Source: Heterobilharzia americana
Taxonomy: Eukaryota; Platyhelminthes; Trematoda; Strigeidida; Schistosomatidae
Assembly (NCBI GenBank): GCA_944470555.2
Contig: OX104128.1
Location: 40,531,920-40,595,919 of the forward strand
Reading direction: 5' to 3'
Length of the DNA: 64,000 nucleotides
Position numbers and translations under genes: made by a program
The notes under the pieces: generated by a model
Told to the model about the DNA's origin: nothing
Database searches by the model: none
The model's input: only the letters and a program-made list of their open reading frames with translations
Shown here: positions 24,170-35,630 of the stretch, piece by piece
How the letters are laid out: each line of letters begins with the position of its first letter
Position numbering within the stretch: position 1 is the stretch's first letter

Positions 24170-24844
24170 TACCACAGATTTTGTTATGAATCTACCACCG
24201 ATTTACTACAAACCGTGTTTTGATATTTTGATCCAACCTTTCTGCGTTACTGGCAGAAGTTCAGAAGCTATACAGTAGAAAGCAGAAACTAGTCAGATTC
24301 CCGCTAGTTTTTGCATCGCCTAGTTATTTCTCGCGTTCAGGCCAAGATTATTGGATTTTGGCTGTTGCAAGCTTTTCCTGGATAATTTTCTGTAGAGTTT
24401 AATGTGAATACTTTGAAAGAAATGTGGATTAACCACTTTTGGAGATTGAAAAAGTTACAGCATTGTTTCTGTGTAGAGAAATGTTAAATTCTTTGCATTG
24501 TTTTACCATTTTGTGAGTTATTTCTTTAATTTCTTCCGTTTTTGTGAATAGTATTAAAAATTTTATTGTTGTATTTGTTTTTTATACTCCTTTCTATATC
24601 AGGTGATATCTGATTCCCGCCTACAAAACTATTTCAAATGATCTTTTTGTGTCGAAACATTTGTAAAAGAATTTAACATCCAAGATTCCTTACTTTATAC
24701 CATTATAGATTCCTTGTGGTTTTTTACACATTGTTTGTAGGTAAAACTAATTGGACATTCTTTTTTCTCCTTCTCTCCCTCTGTCTGTTATACAAATATT
24801 TCGTAGTGATATAATACAAGTCTGTTGGGCAATAGTAAATTGCT
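24170..24844. other. No recognisable gene or repeat
   Basis: Nothing recognised between the solo LTR and the rDNA fragment. Confidence 0.45.
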
Positions 24845-25165
24845 TTTGAGTATGCCGTAACGAAAAAGACAACTTTATAACATCCCTACCTTTTACACAT
24901 ACCAGTTATCGATACTACCAGCTTAATGGTTTTGTGAATTTGCTGGATTAGTGTTGTTGAAGTGGCTCTGATGTTCAAATTATGTCGAGAAGGTGACTTT
25001 ATTTGACTATTTAGAGGAAGTAAAAGCACTAACAATGTTTCCATGTGTACACCTGCAAAAGGATCATTACCAGGTATTTTTATATTAAAAAACTAAGCTG
25101 AAATATCAGACGTTTTTGCCTATGCGATATGTACAGGTTGCAGGTCCATTCTCATGCTGGTAATA
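24845..25165 (+). pseudogene. Decayed 18S rRNA 3' end plus ITS1 start
   Basis: The stretch ACATCCCTACCTTTTACACA at 24880 corresponds to the universal 18S segment before the CACACCGCCCGTC site, here much altered. TTGACTATTTAGAGGAAGTA at about 25003 and AAAGGATCATTA ending at 25069 mark the terminal helix 45 region and the 3' end of 18S. From 25070 the sequence keeps pairing with the ITS1-like part of the other fragment (38213-38325), notably GGTTGCAGGTCC-TTCTCATG. It is not functional: the helix 45 region is scrambled. Not attached to any recognisable mobile element. Confidence 0.8.
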
Positions 25166-26883
25166 TGTAAATACGATTTACTGAGGCATATCGATAAAAT
25201 CCATATGTCAAAAATGAAAATAAACTCGTTGAAGTCTCCATCGGGATATATGAACAAAATGTTAATGCTATTCAAAAACGAAAGTAAGTTTTTTAAACTT
25301 AGCAAAGAGAACAACAATACGAAATTGGTTGTTCGGAAACTTGATACGAAGTGAAAAGTAATCAGTTTATCCTCAAACACCTTTACATACGAAAATAATA
25401 AAGTTGAGTGGAATAAATGGCAATTTGGATTACTAAAATAAGCTATAACAGGTTTGTCCTTTCAACTGATTGTAGATACAAAAATTCAACAATAACATGT
25501 CCACAGGAAGTTCTGTAGCCATTCCGAAGATAACTCTCTTCTAAGGTCTTCCTTCTGAACTTATGAAATGCATGAAGGAAACGAATTTTTCTGACAAGTA
25601 TTGGATACTTCTTGACAAAGAATCATTTGTCACTGGCTGTCCATCCATCAAAACCATTTGCCTGCAGTGCGAATGTGTATCCTAAGGAATAACTAGGATG
25701 ATGCGTCTTGAGTTTGTAGCAGGAAGATGGGATCACTAGAGGGTCCTTGCTGAATTCATTACTGGTAGATAGTTCAATAGCCAATCTAGAAAACAGTTAG
25801 TCTCAAATCAGGAATTAATTTTCAGCTGCCTAGAAGGTGTATGGGTGATAGGTTTGTAGTCTGCTACAACATTTACTGCATCTATTTATTGGCTTTCTCT
25901 AAATGACAAACTGCATTCTTGGAGTGAGAAGAAAAATTTCTTGAACTTTCTTGGCTACGAAATAATGGGAAAACTAGTGAGGTAGATTTAAAGGAAGACC
26001 GCACAAATATGGCCAAACAAAAGATTCCTATACTTCAGTCTTTGTCGTTTCGAAGAGAAAATTAATTATATCCTTTGTCATGCGCACTGGATGCCTTTGT
26101 GAAACCCAGTATTCTGGAAGAAACAACCCTTCTAGATTAACTATGATTAAAGTTAGGTACCTATTTCATTTATCAGGTAAGTACATCAAAACCAAACCTC
26201 AGGAAAACTACCCTTTTTATGGGTTGAAAAAATGGTTATCATAAATCTTGAATTTAAGAGTGATGCAGCCATTGAAGTTTTAAGGAGAAGGATATAGAAC
26301 TGTTTATGGAGTGTGGTCTTTGCAGTAATGTGAGGAGTGATGTTCTCACATTTGATCACCTCTATATTTATTTATCCGTTTGCCTGCTCAAATGAATCGA
26401 GACCTACTTGTAAATCGATGCTACTTTTGTTAAAAAGGACTCAGATACACTGTCGTAAATGTTTGCAAAGAGCTGCTGGATACACAAGGTATGCCATACT
26501 TTGATAATACACTCCTGATTGCCTACTCTCTAAAAGTTGTCTACATAGAGAACAATAACTTTCCAGTTTTTGCTTGTCTTGCACTGCTAAGGACCTGGCC
26601 ATCACATTGGAAATTTAGTGCTTTGCATTCAAAAAGACTTCATGAATCTCTTCTTTTGTTTTAGTTCAATATTTTTACTTTTCGAAGCACATCGTTTCTG
26701 CCTTCCTGAAACTTGTCAAGTTCGTACGCAACGTAAACTATTGCTTGATTCCGTGTTCCTCTAAAGATAATTAATTTTTTAGATATCTTTTCATACTTCT
26801 CAACTGGCTGTCCGGACTATATCATCTTTACCGAGTTTCTTTGAAAATTTGATTGATATTCATAACTCACAGTAGGTTTCACT
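25166..26883. other. No recognisable gene or repeat
   Basis: Overlapping short frames on both strands at 25120-25380 have no recognisable motif. Otherwise AT-rich. Confidence 0.5.
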
Positions 26884-27062
26884 AGGTTAGGCGGCCGCAA
26901 GCAATCGATAGGAATCTCTGAGACTACGCTAACCAGGCTCAACTGTAAGTCCTCTGTCCATAGTCATGGATTATAAGGGTTCGATTCTCTGAGGGAACAT
27001 TTATTGCCTCAGAATTGCAGATACACCTTGCTGACGAATGTCAAAGAGCATGAAAATTAGGT
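26884..27062 (+). repeat. tRNA-derived SINE, second hammerhead family
   Basis: tRNA-like head with B box GGGTTCGATTC at 26976-26986, followed by GAGGGAACATTTATTGCC and the hammerhead at 27031-27056. Same order as the copies at 44034 and 44405. The sequence is cut off soon after the hammerhead, lacking the CCAACCAACTAACATCC body. Confidence 0.8.
27031..27056 (+). ncRNA. Hammerhead core with a compensated stem II
   Basis: CTGACGA, arm ATGT, loop CAAAGA, arm GCAT, GAAA. Both catalytic boxes are intact. The base of stem II is A-U where the family has G-C, so two changes have occurred that together keep the pair; the fourth pair is U-G. Stem I (CCTTG against a downstream CAGG) is plausible, stem III is weak. 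Confidence 0.6.
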
Positions 27063-28344
27063 TATGCAGGACTTCTATCAACTCTTTTCAGCTATTAAAT
27101 ATTGATAAAAGTGCATGCTCATGAGCCTGCTACCCTACTGACCACACTAGAATTCAGTCAGCATTTACCATTAGACAACAACGAAATGTTTTCTCTTCGC
27201 TTACCAGTTATTGTAATCTTAAGTATCTTTCAATTATGGAAACTTATCTTGCTCATTAACATGTTCGTCAAAGAAAAATGTTTTGAGAATGTCTAAAGCG
27301 TTGAACAATGGTACAAACGAAAATCAGATGACTGACTGCAGCTCTTTAGCAATGAGGATAAAATGCCTGAAACAGCTTGTTCACTGAACTACTTCGTTTT
27401 TATAATATGAAAAGTATCCTCATAACAAAAACCGTTTTCTACTTCTTGAAATCACTCTTGTTATTTCACCTTTAGGTTGTTCACTTTATCCTATTTGCCC
27501 AGTACAAAACTCTAACCTCATTATGAGTTCATTTATCTCACATATTCCTGATTTTTTAAGTATTCATGATTAACTGTCTTTTTAACGTATAAAAGGTTGA
27601 TTATGCTTATATTTACTGCGTTATTTAAACAAGTATGTTTTCCTGATTTTTCTGTGTAGACAAATGGTTTGGGTTCATATACTACTGATAGACATGAGTA
27701 GTTTAAAGTCATTCTTAAGAATTAGTAGTGCTGTTTGCTAACCACAGTCAGATGATCTGAATACTAGACATTCAGTTTGCTCATTCAGAATCGAATGTTT
27801 CAGTAGTTTACTTGAAATGATTCAACTCACAGAGCTAAATAGTTTCAACCCCCAGCTAGCCAGCTGTTCGAACGGAATGGCTATACCTAGAATCATAGGA
27901 GTTTGCATGATTCTCATTTCATCGTGAGAAAGAAAAAAAGTAAGCTAGTGGGTGAAAATTGAAGTAGCTTTCAACTACTCATGTAAACCTTCAGTATATA
28001 ACATACAGTTTTGCACTTATTTTCTCGTCACTTTTCGTATCCAGAGCACAGTTAGCAATCTAGAAATTTTATTTTCCAGAGGATGTCATAGTACAGTCCG
28101 TAGTTGAGTCAATCGCAGTAAATATTACCGATCTCCTGAACACTGGCTTTGATTAATGGATAATGATTCCGTTGAGAAAAGGTTGGGAAACAATTCATTT
28201 TCACTTGTAGATACTTGCGATTCCCGTCGTTATACTAGATCGAAATGATGAATCACTATTGGGATATGAGGCTGATCAGCTGAATGCATATGCACATGAA
28301 TCGCTTCAGAGTCCGTTGCACAAAAGGAGGCTATCATGCTTCAC
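27063..28344. other. No recognisable gene or repeat
   Basis: No frame or repeat recognised. Confidence 0.5.
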
Positions 28345-28512
28345 TGGCCTAGTGAATAAAACTTTGATGCTTGAAACGATTGGTACTGGGTTCCAGTCCC
28401 AGTGGAAACGACATCACTAACTGGTGAGCAGGTGCATCCAGCTGAAAAGCTCGAAATAAAGCGAAATTCGCATCCTCGATCCCACAGCTAAGAACAGTCA
28501 ACTCCACCATAA
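28345..28512 (+). repeat. SM-alpha-like SINE with broken hammerhead
   Basis: tRNA-like head with CTGGCCTAGTGAATAAA as the A-box region and GGGTTCCAGTCCC as B box (28388-28400), then CACTAACTGGTGAGCAGG and the hammerhead region at 28442-28470, which reads CTGAAAAG with G8 lost. The 3' part is CGCATCCTCGATCCCACAGC. Confidence 0.8.
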
Positions 28513-29804
28513 CATTCTTTGTTTTAATTTGAGTAACTGTTTCAAGTTCACGTATCACCAGCTTCTAAGAGGCTGTATATTAAATTTATCAGCCAAGTAC
28601 AGCTAAAGGGAAAATCTGATCATTTCTGTTATCGTCTAATTTGGATAACTGGTTCACACAGTACTGGCACAGACTAGTACCTGGGAACATAATACTAGCT
28701 ACTTCCTTATGAACGAATGTTGTATTTACACAGAAATATCAGACAGAAATGAAAAAGTGATGGCAAACTTCAAACACACGTCAAGAAAAGTTGCAACTGT
28801 TACATATCCCGGGCAATGAAAATATTGAATAATATGAATTATGTTAACAGCCTTGGAACATGAATAAAATGTTCAAGGGTTTAACTGGCCCATACTGGCG
28901 GCACGTTATCTTTTGAGAATTTTTTTAAACCTTCTGAGTTGACTGTGCATTTTGAAAACATCTTTTCATCTGAGACGAAAGCCTAACTGACAGAGTGTGT
29001 TCTTTTCTAATAATCGGGCATTTTTAAACTTTTCCTTTCAACAAACAGAAGAAAACATCAGTTTGGAGTTTCATTTATTTTCGAGAAGAACATCTGAAGT
29101 AACCCTTCGGTATAGTTAGTAGTATGACTTCACCTCCATTCCTCATTATTTTGAAGTACTTCGATCTCAAAGTTATAAAATTTGCTTGCTTTTAATCTCA
29201 TCCGCCTTCCTAGCATGACAAGAATCAAATAAACAAGCATCCCAATCACCACAGATTCGATGGATAATTACAGTTTGTTTTTTGCTAGTAACTTTAGTTG
29301 GTTGTACTAGATTCAATTAAGCGTTAACTTGTCCGTAGTGAAGATAAATCGATCTTCATGAGTCTGACTGTGGCGCAGAATTGCACTGAAAAGAATCTTT
29401 CGAGGAGCATCAGCATCTTTTGATTGGATGACTTTTCTTATCAGTCAGTACTCAAATGATATCTTATTGGATATTCGGGTGATATTTTTCCCACCTGGCA
29501 GTAGGAACTTCAGTTGCAATATTTCCTTTTTATTGTTCCATTTTTGAGCAACTAGGAATAATAAATGTCTCACTTCACAAACTGGGAGCAATTTTAGCAT
29601 TTAGTGTCAGTATAAATCAAGACTGAATTGAACATGTGCCCAAGGTTAAGCTACGAAGATTTATAATACAAACTTCAGTCGGTTTCTAGTGATGATGTAA
29701 CTAGTCGGAAATTTACTAACAGCCAAACACAGTTTTACTGAAAGACAGAACCTACAATAGAGTAAGCTATCGGCTAAGTTCCATTCTTAATAGAAATGAA
29801 AGTG
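28513..29804. other. No recognisable gene or repeat
   Basis: AT-rich, nothing recognised. Confidence 0.5.
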
Positions 29805-29990
29805 CCAGATAACTGGAGGCAATCAACAGGAAATCCTCCTTTACTCAGGTTTCATACTTGCTGGCAATAATCACTAAGGTGTATCTAAAATCTTAAGGGA
29901 AGCAATATTCCTCTGAGAGATTCGAACTCTCGTTACTCATGACTAGAAACTATAAAGTTGGCTACTCTTCAACGACTAATTAGTATAAGA
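29805..29990 (-). repeat. tRNA-derived SINE, second hammerhead family
   Basis: Minus-strand copy: GGCAATCAACAGGAAATCC at 29817 is the 3' body, the hammerhead region is at 29849-29875 (GTGATTAT in place of CTGACGAG, GAAAC kept), and the tRNA-like B box GAGAGTTCGAATCTC is at about 29918-29932. Not catalytic. Confidence 0.75.
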
Positions 29991-31004
29991 AATGAAAGTC
30001 TTCAATACAGTCTTTACATCAGCTTAAGTACAACGTTTTTTATACATGAGCGACCATTTGAGATACAGTGAAAGTTGTGAGAGGATCTAAATGTTTTCCA
30101 ACAGGAAACACAGTTCACACGTCATCAAAATAAAAGGAGTGTGCCAGTATTAGAATTCTGGCATGTTAAACTGTGAAGATAAATTAACAACTGAGCCTCT
30201 ACCACATACTAACGTTTTCAATACAAGAATGGGTCACTTAACTGATCCTGGAAAGTGTATGTACACAAAAATTATATGAAAACACACATATCCCATATAG
30301 CTGTTTGCCTGCCCGCTGATTTATCATCATTAATAGTATGAGTGATTAATTTTCAACCTTTTGTTGTACTAAGGAATAAAATTAAACAGAGTTTAATTAC
30401 CACAATGGTTTATTCACTTATTTCATTGCCTTTTTTCCCCTTTTAGATTATGTGCAACCATTTTTCATTGCTAGCTGTCAAATTATTCCGCTATTTGTAA
30501 ATATTCAATCATTCATTTCAATTTTACTGACAACCCACATACAACGTTTAGTCACTTGTTTGTTTGTTTTTTGAAATACAAACTCGCTCTAGTAATGGTA
30601 GAAAAATTGGCATTTTTAACTCTTATCAAATAAATAGCACCATAATAATCATATTGTTACTGAGGACACAAGATTCAACTAATGAAGTTGGCTTCATTTT
30701 CGTCACAGTTGAGATCCTAGTGATGTATAGTTTGAAACGAATTCGTTTTAGCTCCGTAGAAGTTACTTTTCTAAAATAGTTTTGGAGAACGAGATAGCCC
30801 ATTTTGATTCTCTGTTGGTTGAAAGCACATACAACGGATATCATGGTGAAATAAAAGCAATCATGTAAGGTTAGGAAGCATTGATCAAGATGAATATCAT
30901 TCAAAACATGGGTCACTTTCGAGATATTTTATTCTGTTTTGTAAACCAAGACGAGATATAAACTTCAGCTTTTAAGTGGATTCATACTATTATGATCTGC
31001 TTGG
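29991..31004. other. No recognisable gene or repeat
   Basis: Short frames only (for example 30626-30916 minus, 96 codons) with no motif. Confidence 0.5.
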
Positions 31005-31165
31005 TCACCAGCGATGAAGTTTAGGATGCGCGTTTCACCCTGTTTATGACTCGTCAACCGGCTGTGCCCGCACGCCGGTGAGTCATGTTGTTCCTACTGA
31101 GACTCGAACCCATTACTCATCGCTTCAGACGCTAGAGCGTTATCTACCAGGCCACTGAGACAAAT
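31005..31165 (-). repeat. SM-alpha-like SINE, nearly full, broken hammerhead
   Basis: Minus strand: tRNA-like head (CAGTGGCCTGGTAGATAACG near 31160-31141, B box GGGTTCGAGTC near 31109-31099) then the hammerhead region at 31031-31057, read as TTGACGAG with C3 lost, stem II GTCA/GGGT, and intact GAAACG. The GCGCATCC cleavage region is kept. The tRNA head is among the best preserved in the window. Confidence 0.85.
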
Positions 31166-32957
31166 CAGCAACAGCTGTCATGATTCATACTGACAGCTTA
31201 TGCTGAACCTGTAACACTCAGTTAAACAGTCATTGCTTAACCTAGGTTAAACACATGGTGGGTTTACACACTGAAATGCTTAAAGTTAGTCGAACTAAAC
31301 CATGATTTTTGTCCATGAGATCCTTAACTGTTGTTCTGAGATTTGTAGAAAAGCATAGACTTTATGGTTGGCACCTGTCTAGGGATTGAAATTAACCCTT
31401 TGAAAAATGTCTCAGAATCAGCTTCAATTACTCAGACGTCTCTTTACATTATTTTCATCGTGATCATCGCAGCACACTTTACTGTCTGTATTCATATAAT
31501 TTTTTATGAGTTTGATTTTATTCTGCTTCTTTATTTTGCTACTTTTTATATTTCCGCCTTGTATCTTGATGTACAAAAGTAAGATGTGACAAATTTCACC
31601 GTAACCTTGTATGAACAGATCTGATATTGGTACTGACTGACGTGTTAAGTGAATAGACACTTTCCATTTCGCTTGTCTTGCAGTAAATGTAATTGTTTCT
31701 TATCAAAATTTGTGATAATATATTTTTCAAAAGGTTGGTACTCGCAAGTTATACTACCAGTCGATCTAATGGACTAATAACTTTGAAGCAGATTGAAAAT
31801 AAAAGTCAAAGGTGCTTATTTTTGTAAACTTCTTAATCAAGGTTGGTTCGCGCCACATTATTTTATTTCTGGATAAATTTTTGGGTAAGTATATAAGAAT
31901 TGTTCCACTTGTAAATAATCAAATGGGATATATTTCATGCAAATCCATAAGTTGAAGATAGTTTTGCGGGAAATGAATTCAGCACTAAGACTAGAAAACA
32001 ACCCTTTAATTAGAGAGACGGAAGGTCATGAAAGGAATTAATGTATCTAGTTCAGTCACTCGTTGATAGAACAGCTTAGTAGTGAGCTTGCTGATTTCAA
32101 TAGTGCGTGAAACGGTTTCAAGGGATATGAGTTTCATCGAGGTAGCAGATAAGCCTTTCTGACGACTGCAAACCATGGTCAATCAAAATTCTCTTCGGGT
32201 AACATCCAACTGACTATGAAAATGAAACTTACGTGACATAGAGTGATATGCACATCTTATTAGAATGCAATCATGTTAGAAGCACTGTGTTTACCACAAA
32301 TTTTGATGGTCACTAATTCACTACGTAGTGTTTGTTCACAACACAGGTTGTCCTTGTTAGTTAATCCTATGACAAAGCAGTAAAATTGGATTTTATCCTA
32401 TCTGTAATGAATTGCCAGACAGGCTTCAGATCTTGTTCAGACGGTCATTAGTATTTGTTAGTTTCCAGGTGAAAAAGTTTGAAATATTCAACTGTGTTAG
32501 TTGAAAATGGTGTTTGTCTACTTATATTTAGTTAAATAGGTAAGGAAAATGGTGCAACAGGTAAGTTGATATGATGGAGAGTGCGAAGAGACAGTTCTAA
32601 TGTTTCCTCAGATCATTTTTAACTTCTACGCGTTTTTCTCCCTAACGTTTATGAGACTGTCATAGTTTCATTCTGTAATAAAAGGCCTTTTAGAAATTAT
32701 GATTGCATAGTATCGAAAAACATGGGTAAACAGGCCTAAAAAATATGCTCTAAGTAATAAAAAAAGGGTATTTCTATTTGTAACTACGCAGTTACTAGCT
32801 GATGGAGAGCGTAGGAGTTTTGTAACACTAAATTTTTGTCTCGCAATTCCCTATCATAAGTTAGACTTGGTTAGTTGGCCGCTATTGGGATTGAGCCTTC
32901 TGAGCAGATACCTAGATATTGATGTAAGTTGCAGTTCGGTAGGTAATGATGGGTAAT
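31166..32957. other. No recognisable gene or repeat
   Basis: Short frames at 31364 plus and 31424-31660 minus overlap and show no motif. Nothing else recognised. Confidence 0.5.
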
Positions 32958-33118
32958 ATTTGAGAGTGACACTAAGGAGGCGCGTTTCGTTCTATTTAGG
33001 AGTTGTCGGCTGGATTTGTCTGCCTCTCCGTCTAAGTTAGGAAACAACTGAAACTGAAATTCGCTGTTGATTGCCTTGAAAAGGTTATCTAATAGGCCAC
33101 TTGGTTATCGCAGCCGCT
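32958..33118 (-). repeat. SM-alpha-like SINE with broken hammerhead
   Basis: Minus strand: tRNA-like head near 33118-33040 (GGCCTATTAGATAACC recognisable, B box decayed) then the hammerhead region 32983-33009, reading CCGACAAC in place of CTGANGAG but with GAAACGCGC kept. Not catalytic. Confidence 0.8.
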
Positions 33119-33789
33119 CCTTATATGCTGAATAGTTTTTTCGCTATAAGCTACACATTTTTGTTGGTTTTATTATATCAAATCCTAAATACTTTTGACT
33201 TGTTGTAATCCTCGACTTTAAACTTTAATTGCAGTCAAGTTTGGTATTCATATAATTTAAGTCTACTGCATTCAACCCGTATTTTCTATATCTATCAGTA
33301 CACTTAATGTCTCATACCGTGATGCAGTGAAAAAAGCCTGTAATCGCCTATCAGCTCAATGTTTGGATGGATAAGCGTTTCCTAATCTTCGTTAGTAGTA
33401 TATTTAGATTGAATAGTTTCATATCTATTGATTCACTGACATGTATGCTAATAATACAGTTAGAATAAATGGAAACAAAGATGCCTAAAAAGCAGAATAA
33501 TAGTTTAAACCTCTATATCACAAAATAAACAGAAACATCGAAATCCATCTTTCCTTTTAAATACCTAAAATAGGAGTAATATCTTTAACTATGTTTTGAG
33601 TATTAGGCTATTTTACAATCAACATCTAGTCTATGACAATTTCCAACACCAGGAAACATTTTTTCACTCAATTTTCTATATTCCTTTCTAGCTTCTGTCT
33701 TTTATTTATTTACTGAAAATTTAATATCAATGAAATCAAGTTATATGCATAAAAATACAGCCGGTGATTACAAGAAATTCATGGAAAAT
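33119..33789. other. No recognisable gene or repeat
   Basis: AT-rich, nothing recognised. Confidence 0.5.
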
Positions 33790-33862
33790 TGGGGGAGGCG
33801 GCAGGATTTGAACTAGAAGCCTCAGGGTTACTTTCTAGACACTCCAACAATTCACTTTTATG
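33790..33862 (-). repeat. tRNA-like SINE fragment
   Basis: On the minus strand the segment carries a B-box-like AGTTCAAATCCTGCC before a GC-rich GCCTCCCCC end. It resembles the SINE pair at 34575-34790 more than the hammerhead families. Confidence 0.45.
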
Positions 33863-34574
33863 ATGAAACTGTTTACCTAATCTCAGTTTCGTTACAGCAT
33901 ACAAATTTCAGGTTCATTAGGAAGGAGAAAATATTCATAGATCTTCATTACGACTGTTTCCTTAGATGATTTCAATCGTCATTTCCACGCACATTGACTG
34001 TCACATACAGAAAACTATCCTAAAAGTGTAGTTATTAATGAGTACACCTTTCCTGTGGTTTAATTTAGTCATAGTTGGATTAGGATTTTAATGAGCATTT
34101 TGAGCAGGTTGTTGGATTGAGATGGGACAGTCAAGTAACTTTGGTTTAAGTGAGTCGAATTATAGAAATACATTGGCTCAATTTAAACTGTAACTATGTT
34201 AGCCGATAAGTCTCCAAAATGAAGTCGACAGAGTTCCAAGTCGACCACTTCTAGGTCACCGATTTATGCTCTTAGGGAAACTCTGATTTCATTTCCAAAT
34301 CATTTCTGATTCCTAAATATATGAATATCCTACTGATGGATTTCTAACATGTTAGCTATTTGAAGGTTTTCAGCAGTAAGTCTTGATTGATCTGAGTTTT
34401 GTGCTTGAAGTTAATCGTCAGCATGACGTACTTGAATTGTGGAGAGAACTGACACTCTCTAAGAGGTCCGGAGCCACTTAACTCTGCATTTAGACTACCT
34501 TACTACCCGACAGTCAGAAAAATTGAATTAAAATGAACATTATTTTGACTATCTGAGATAGCCATGGTTTGGCA
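33863..34574. other. No recognisable gene or repeat
   Basis: Nothing recognised. Confidence 0.5.
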
Positions 34575-34680
34575 GACTAATATTTGTACTAGGTGATAAT
34601 TCAAACTGAAATGAATATTTGAACCGCGGCCGGATTCGTATTAGCGACCACCGGCTTTCCGGCCCGATGCTCTACCAACT
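34575..34680 (-). repeat. tRNA-derived SINE, left arm of a head-to-head pair
   Basis: Minus strand from 34680: AGTTGGTAGAGC (A-box side, 5' end cut by about eight bases), an anticodon-arm-like CGGGCCGGAAAGCCGG, B-box-like GCTAATACGAATCC, acceptor-like GGCCGCGGTTCAA, then a tail TTCATTTCAGTTTGAATTATCACC. The same order, including the tail, recurs on the plus strand from 34681. Confidence 0.8.
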
Positions 34681-34790
34681 TGTAGCTCATTTGGTTGAGC
34701 ATTGTGCCAGAAACCTGATGGTCACTGGTTGGAATCCGGCGGCGGTTCAAATTTTCGTTTCATCTTTAAATCATTACCCAGTTCAAAATG
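34681..34790 (+). repeat. tRNA-derived SINE, right arm of a head-to-head pair
   Basis: TGTAGCTCATTTGGTTGAGC (A box), GGTTGGAATCC (B box, 34729-34739), GGCGGCGGTTCAA, then the tail TTCGTTTCATCTTTAAATCA. The arms meet directly at 34680/34681 with no spacer, forming an imperfect palindrome of about 210 bases. No hammerhead is present. It could be expressed only if the pol III boxes still work, which the sequence cannot tell. Confidence 0.8.
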
Positions 34791-34959
34791 AATAGTAGAA
34801 AATTACAAAATATGGTCAACTATCACTTCAATTTCTTATTCTTTTCGTTCACTGTTTTTAAACGAAGAAAACTGTTCAGGAAAGTTGGTGAATACTTTTT
34901 ATTAGTTTAAAGGACCAAAATAAATCCTTCAACTATATTGTAGGTGTTAATAAAGACTT

Positions 34960-34961
34960 CA

Positions 34962-34994
<33 letters not shown>

Positions 34995-34995
34995 G
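34960..34995. repeat. (AT)n microsatellite
   Basis: About 13 AT units, interrupted once by GT. Confidence 0.95.
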
Positions 34996-35335
34996 AGGAT
35001 CTATCAAGTTGTATGCACTTTACTTCTTAAGTACCTTACGTCTAACAACACTTCATTGAATTAAAAGCATAGAACTGTAACGAAGACCAGACAAGAAAAA
35101 GACATTGTCTGATGAAAAAGGTGAATATGGTTTCTATCATAACAACGACGCATTTATCGAATATTTATTTCACTCAAGTTAAATTTTCATAGTCTTTGAT
35201 TTACGGTAACACAAGATGTTGGATTACTTCTAGTATTATGCACTGAATGAATAATTTAGTTTATGTGAACTATGATCAAGATTTGACCGAAAAGGATAGC
35301 AAATATTGGGCGCTGAGTAAAAGGTAGGCAAATAT
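34996..35335. other. No recognisable gene or repeat
   Basis: Nothing recognised. Confidence 0.5.
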
Positions 35336-35630
35336 AATTTGTATTAGTGTATGTCACAGTATGTCTGAAAAGAAATAATTCCAACATTCCTCATGGAAGT
35401 CTGATTCCAACTTCCTCAGTAAAATAATCCAAATTAAAGTATTAAGGATATATAAATGAATCTAAAGATGTGTATTTAATCTCCTCGTCCAACACTCTTC
35501 ATATTGTCATCTGTGAAAAGGATTGGACAAGGAGATTAAATACACGTCTTTAGATTCATTTATATGTTCTACACAAAACGTTGGAATTATTTCACTTTAA
35601 ACATGCTGAGAGTTATAAAATTACAAACAT
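35336..35630. repeat. Fold-back (inverted repeat) element
   Basis: The inner arms 35450-35492 and 35523-35565 are 43 bases each and pair with two mismatches around a 30-base loop. Similarity resumes outside: GAAATAATTCCAAC near 35371 pairs with GTTGGAATTATTTC near 35580, and weaker pairing continues to about 35336 and 35630. The left arm has about 60 extra bases (35387-35449). No protein is encoded and I see no terminal duplication. It may be two inverted pieces of one repeat or a MITE-like element. Confidence 0.75.

Noticed and set aside
34621..34740. Real tRNA genes
   Set aside because: Acceptor arms do not pair as a tRNA, position 33 is not T in the left copy, and the shared 3' tails show that these are SINEs.
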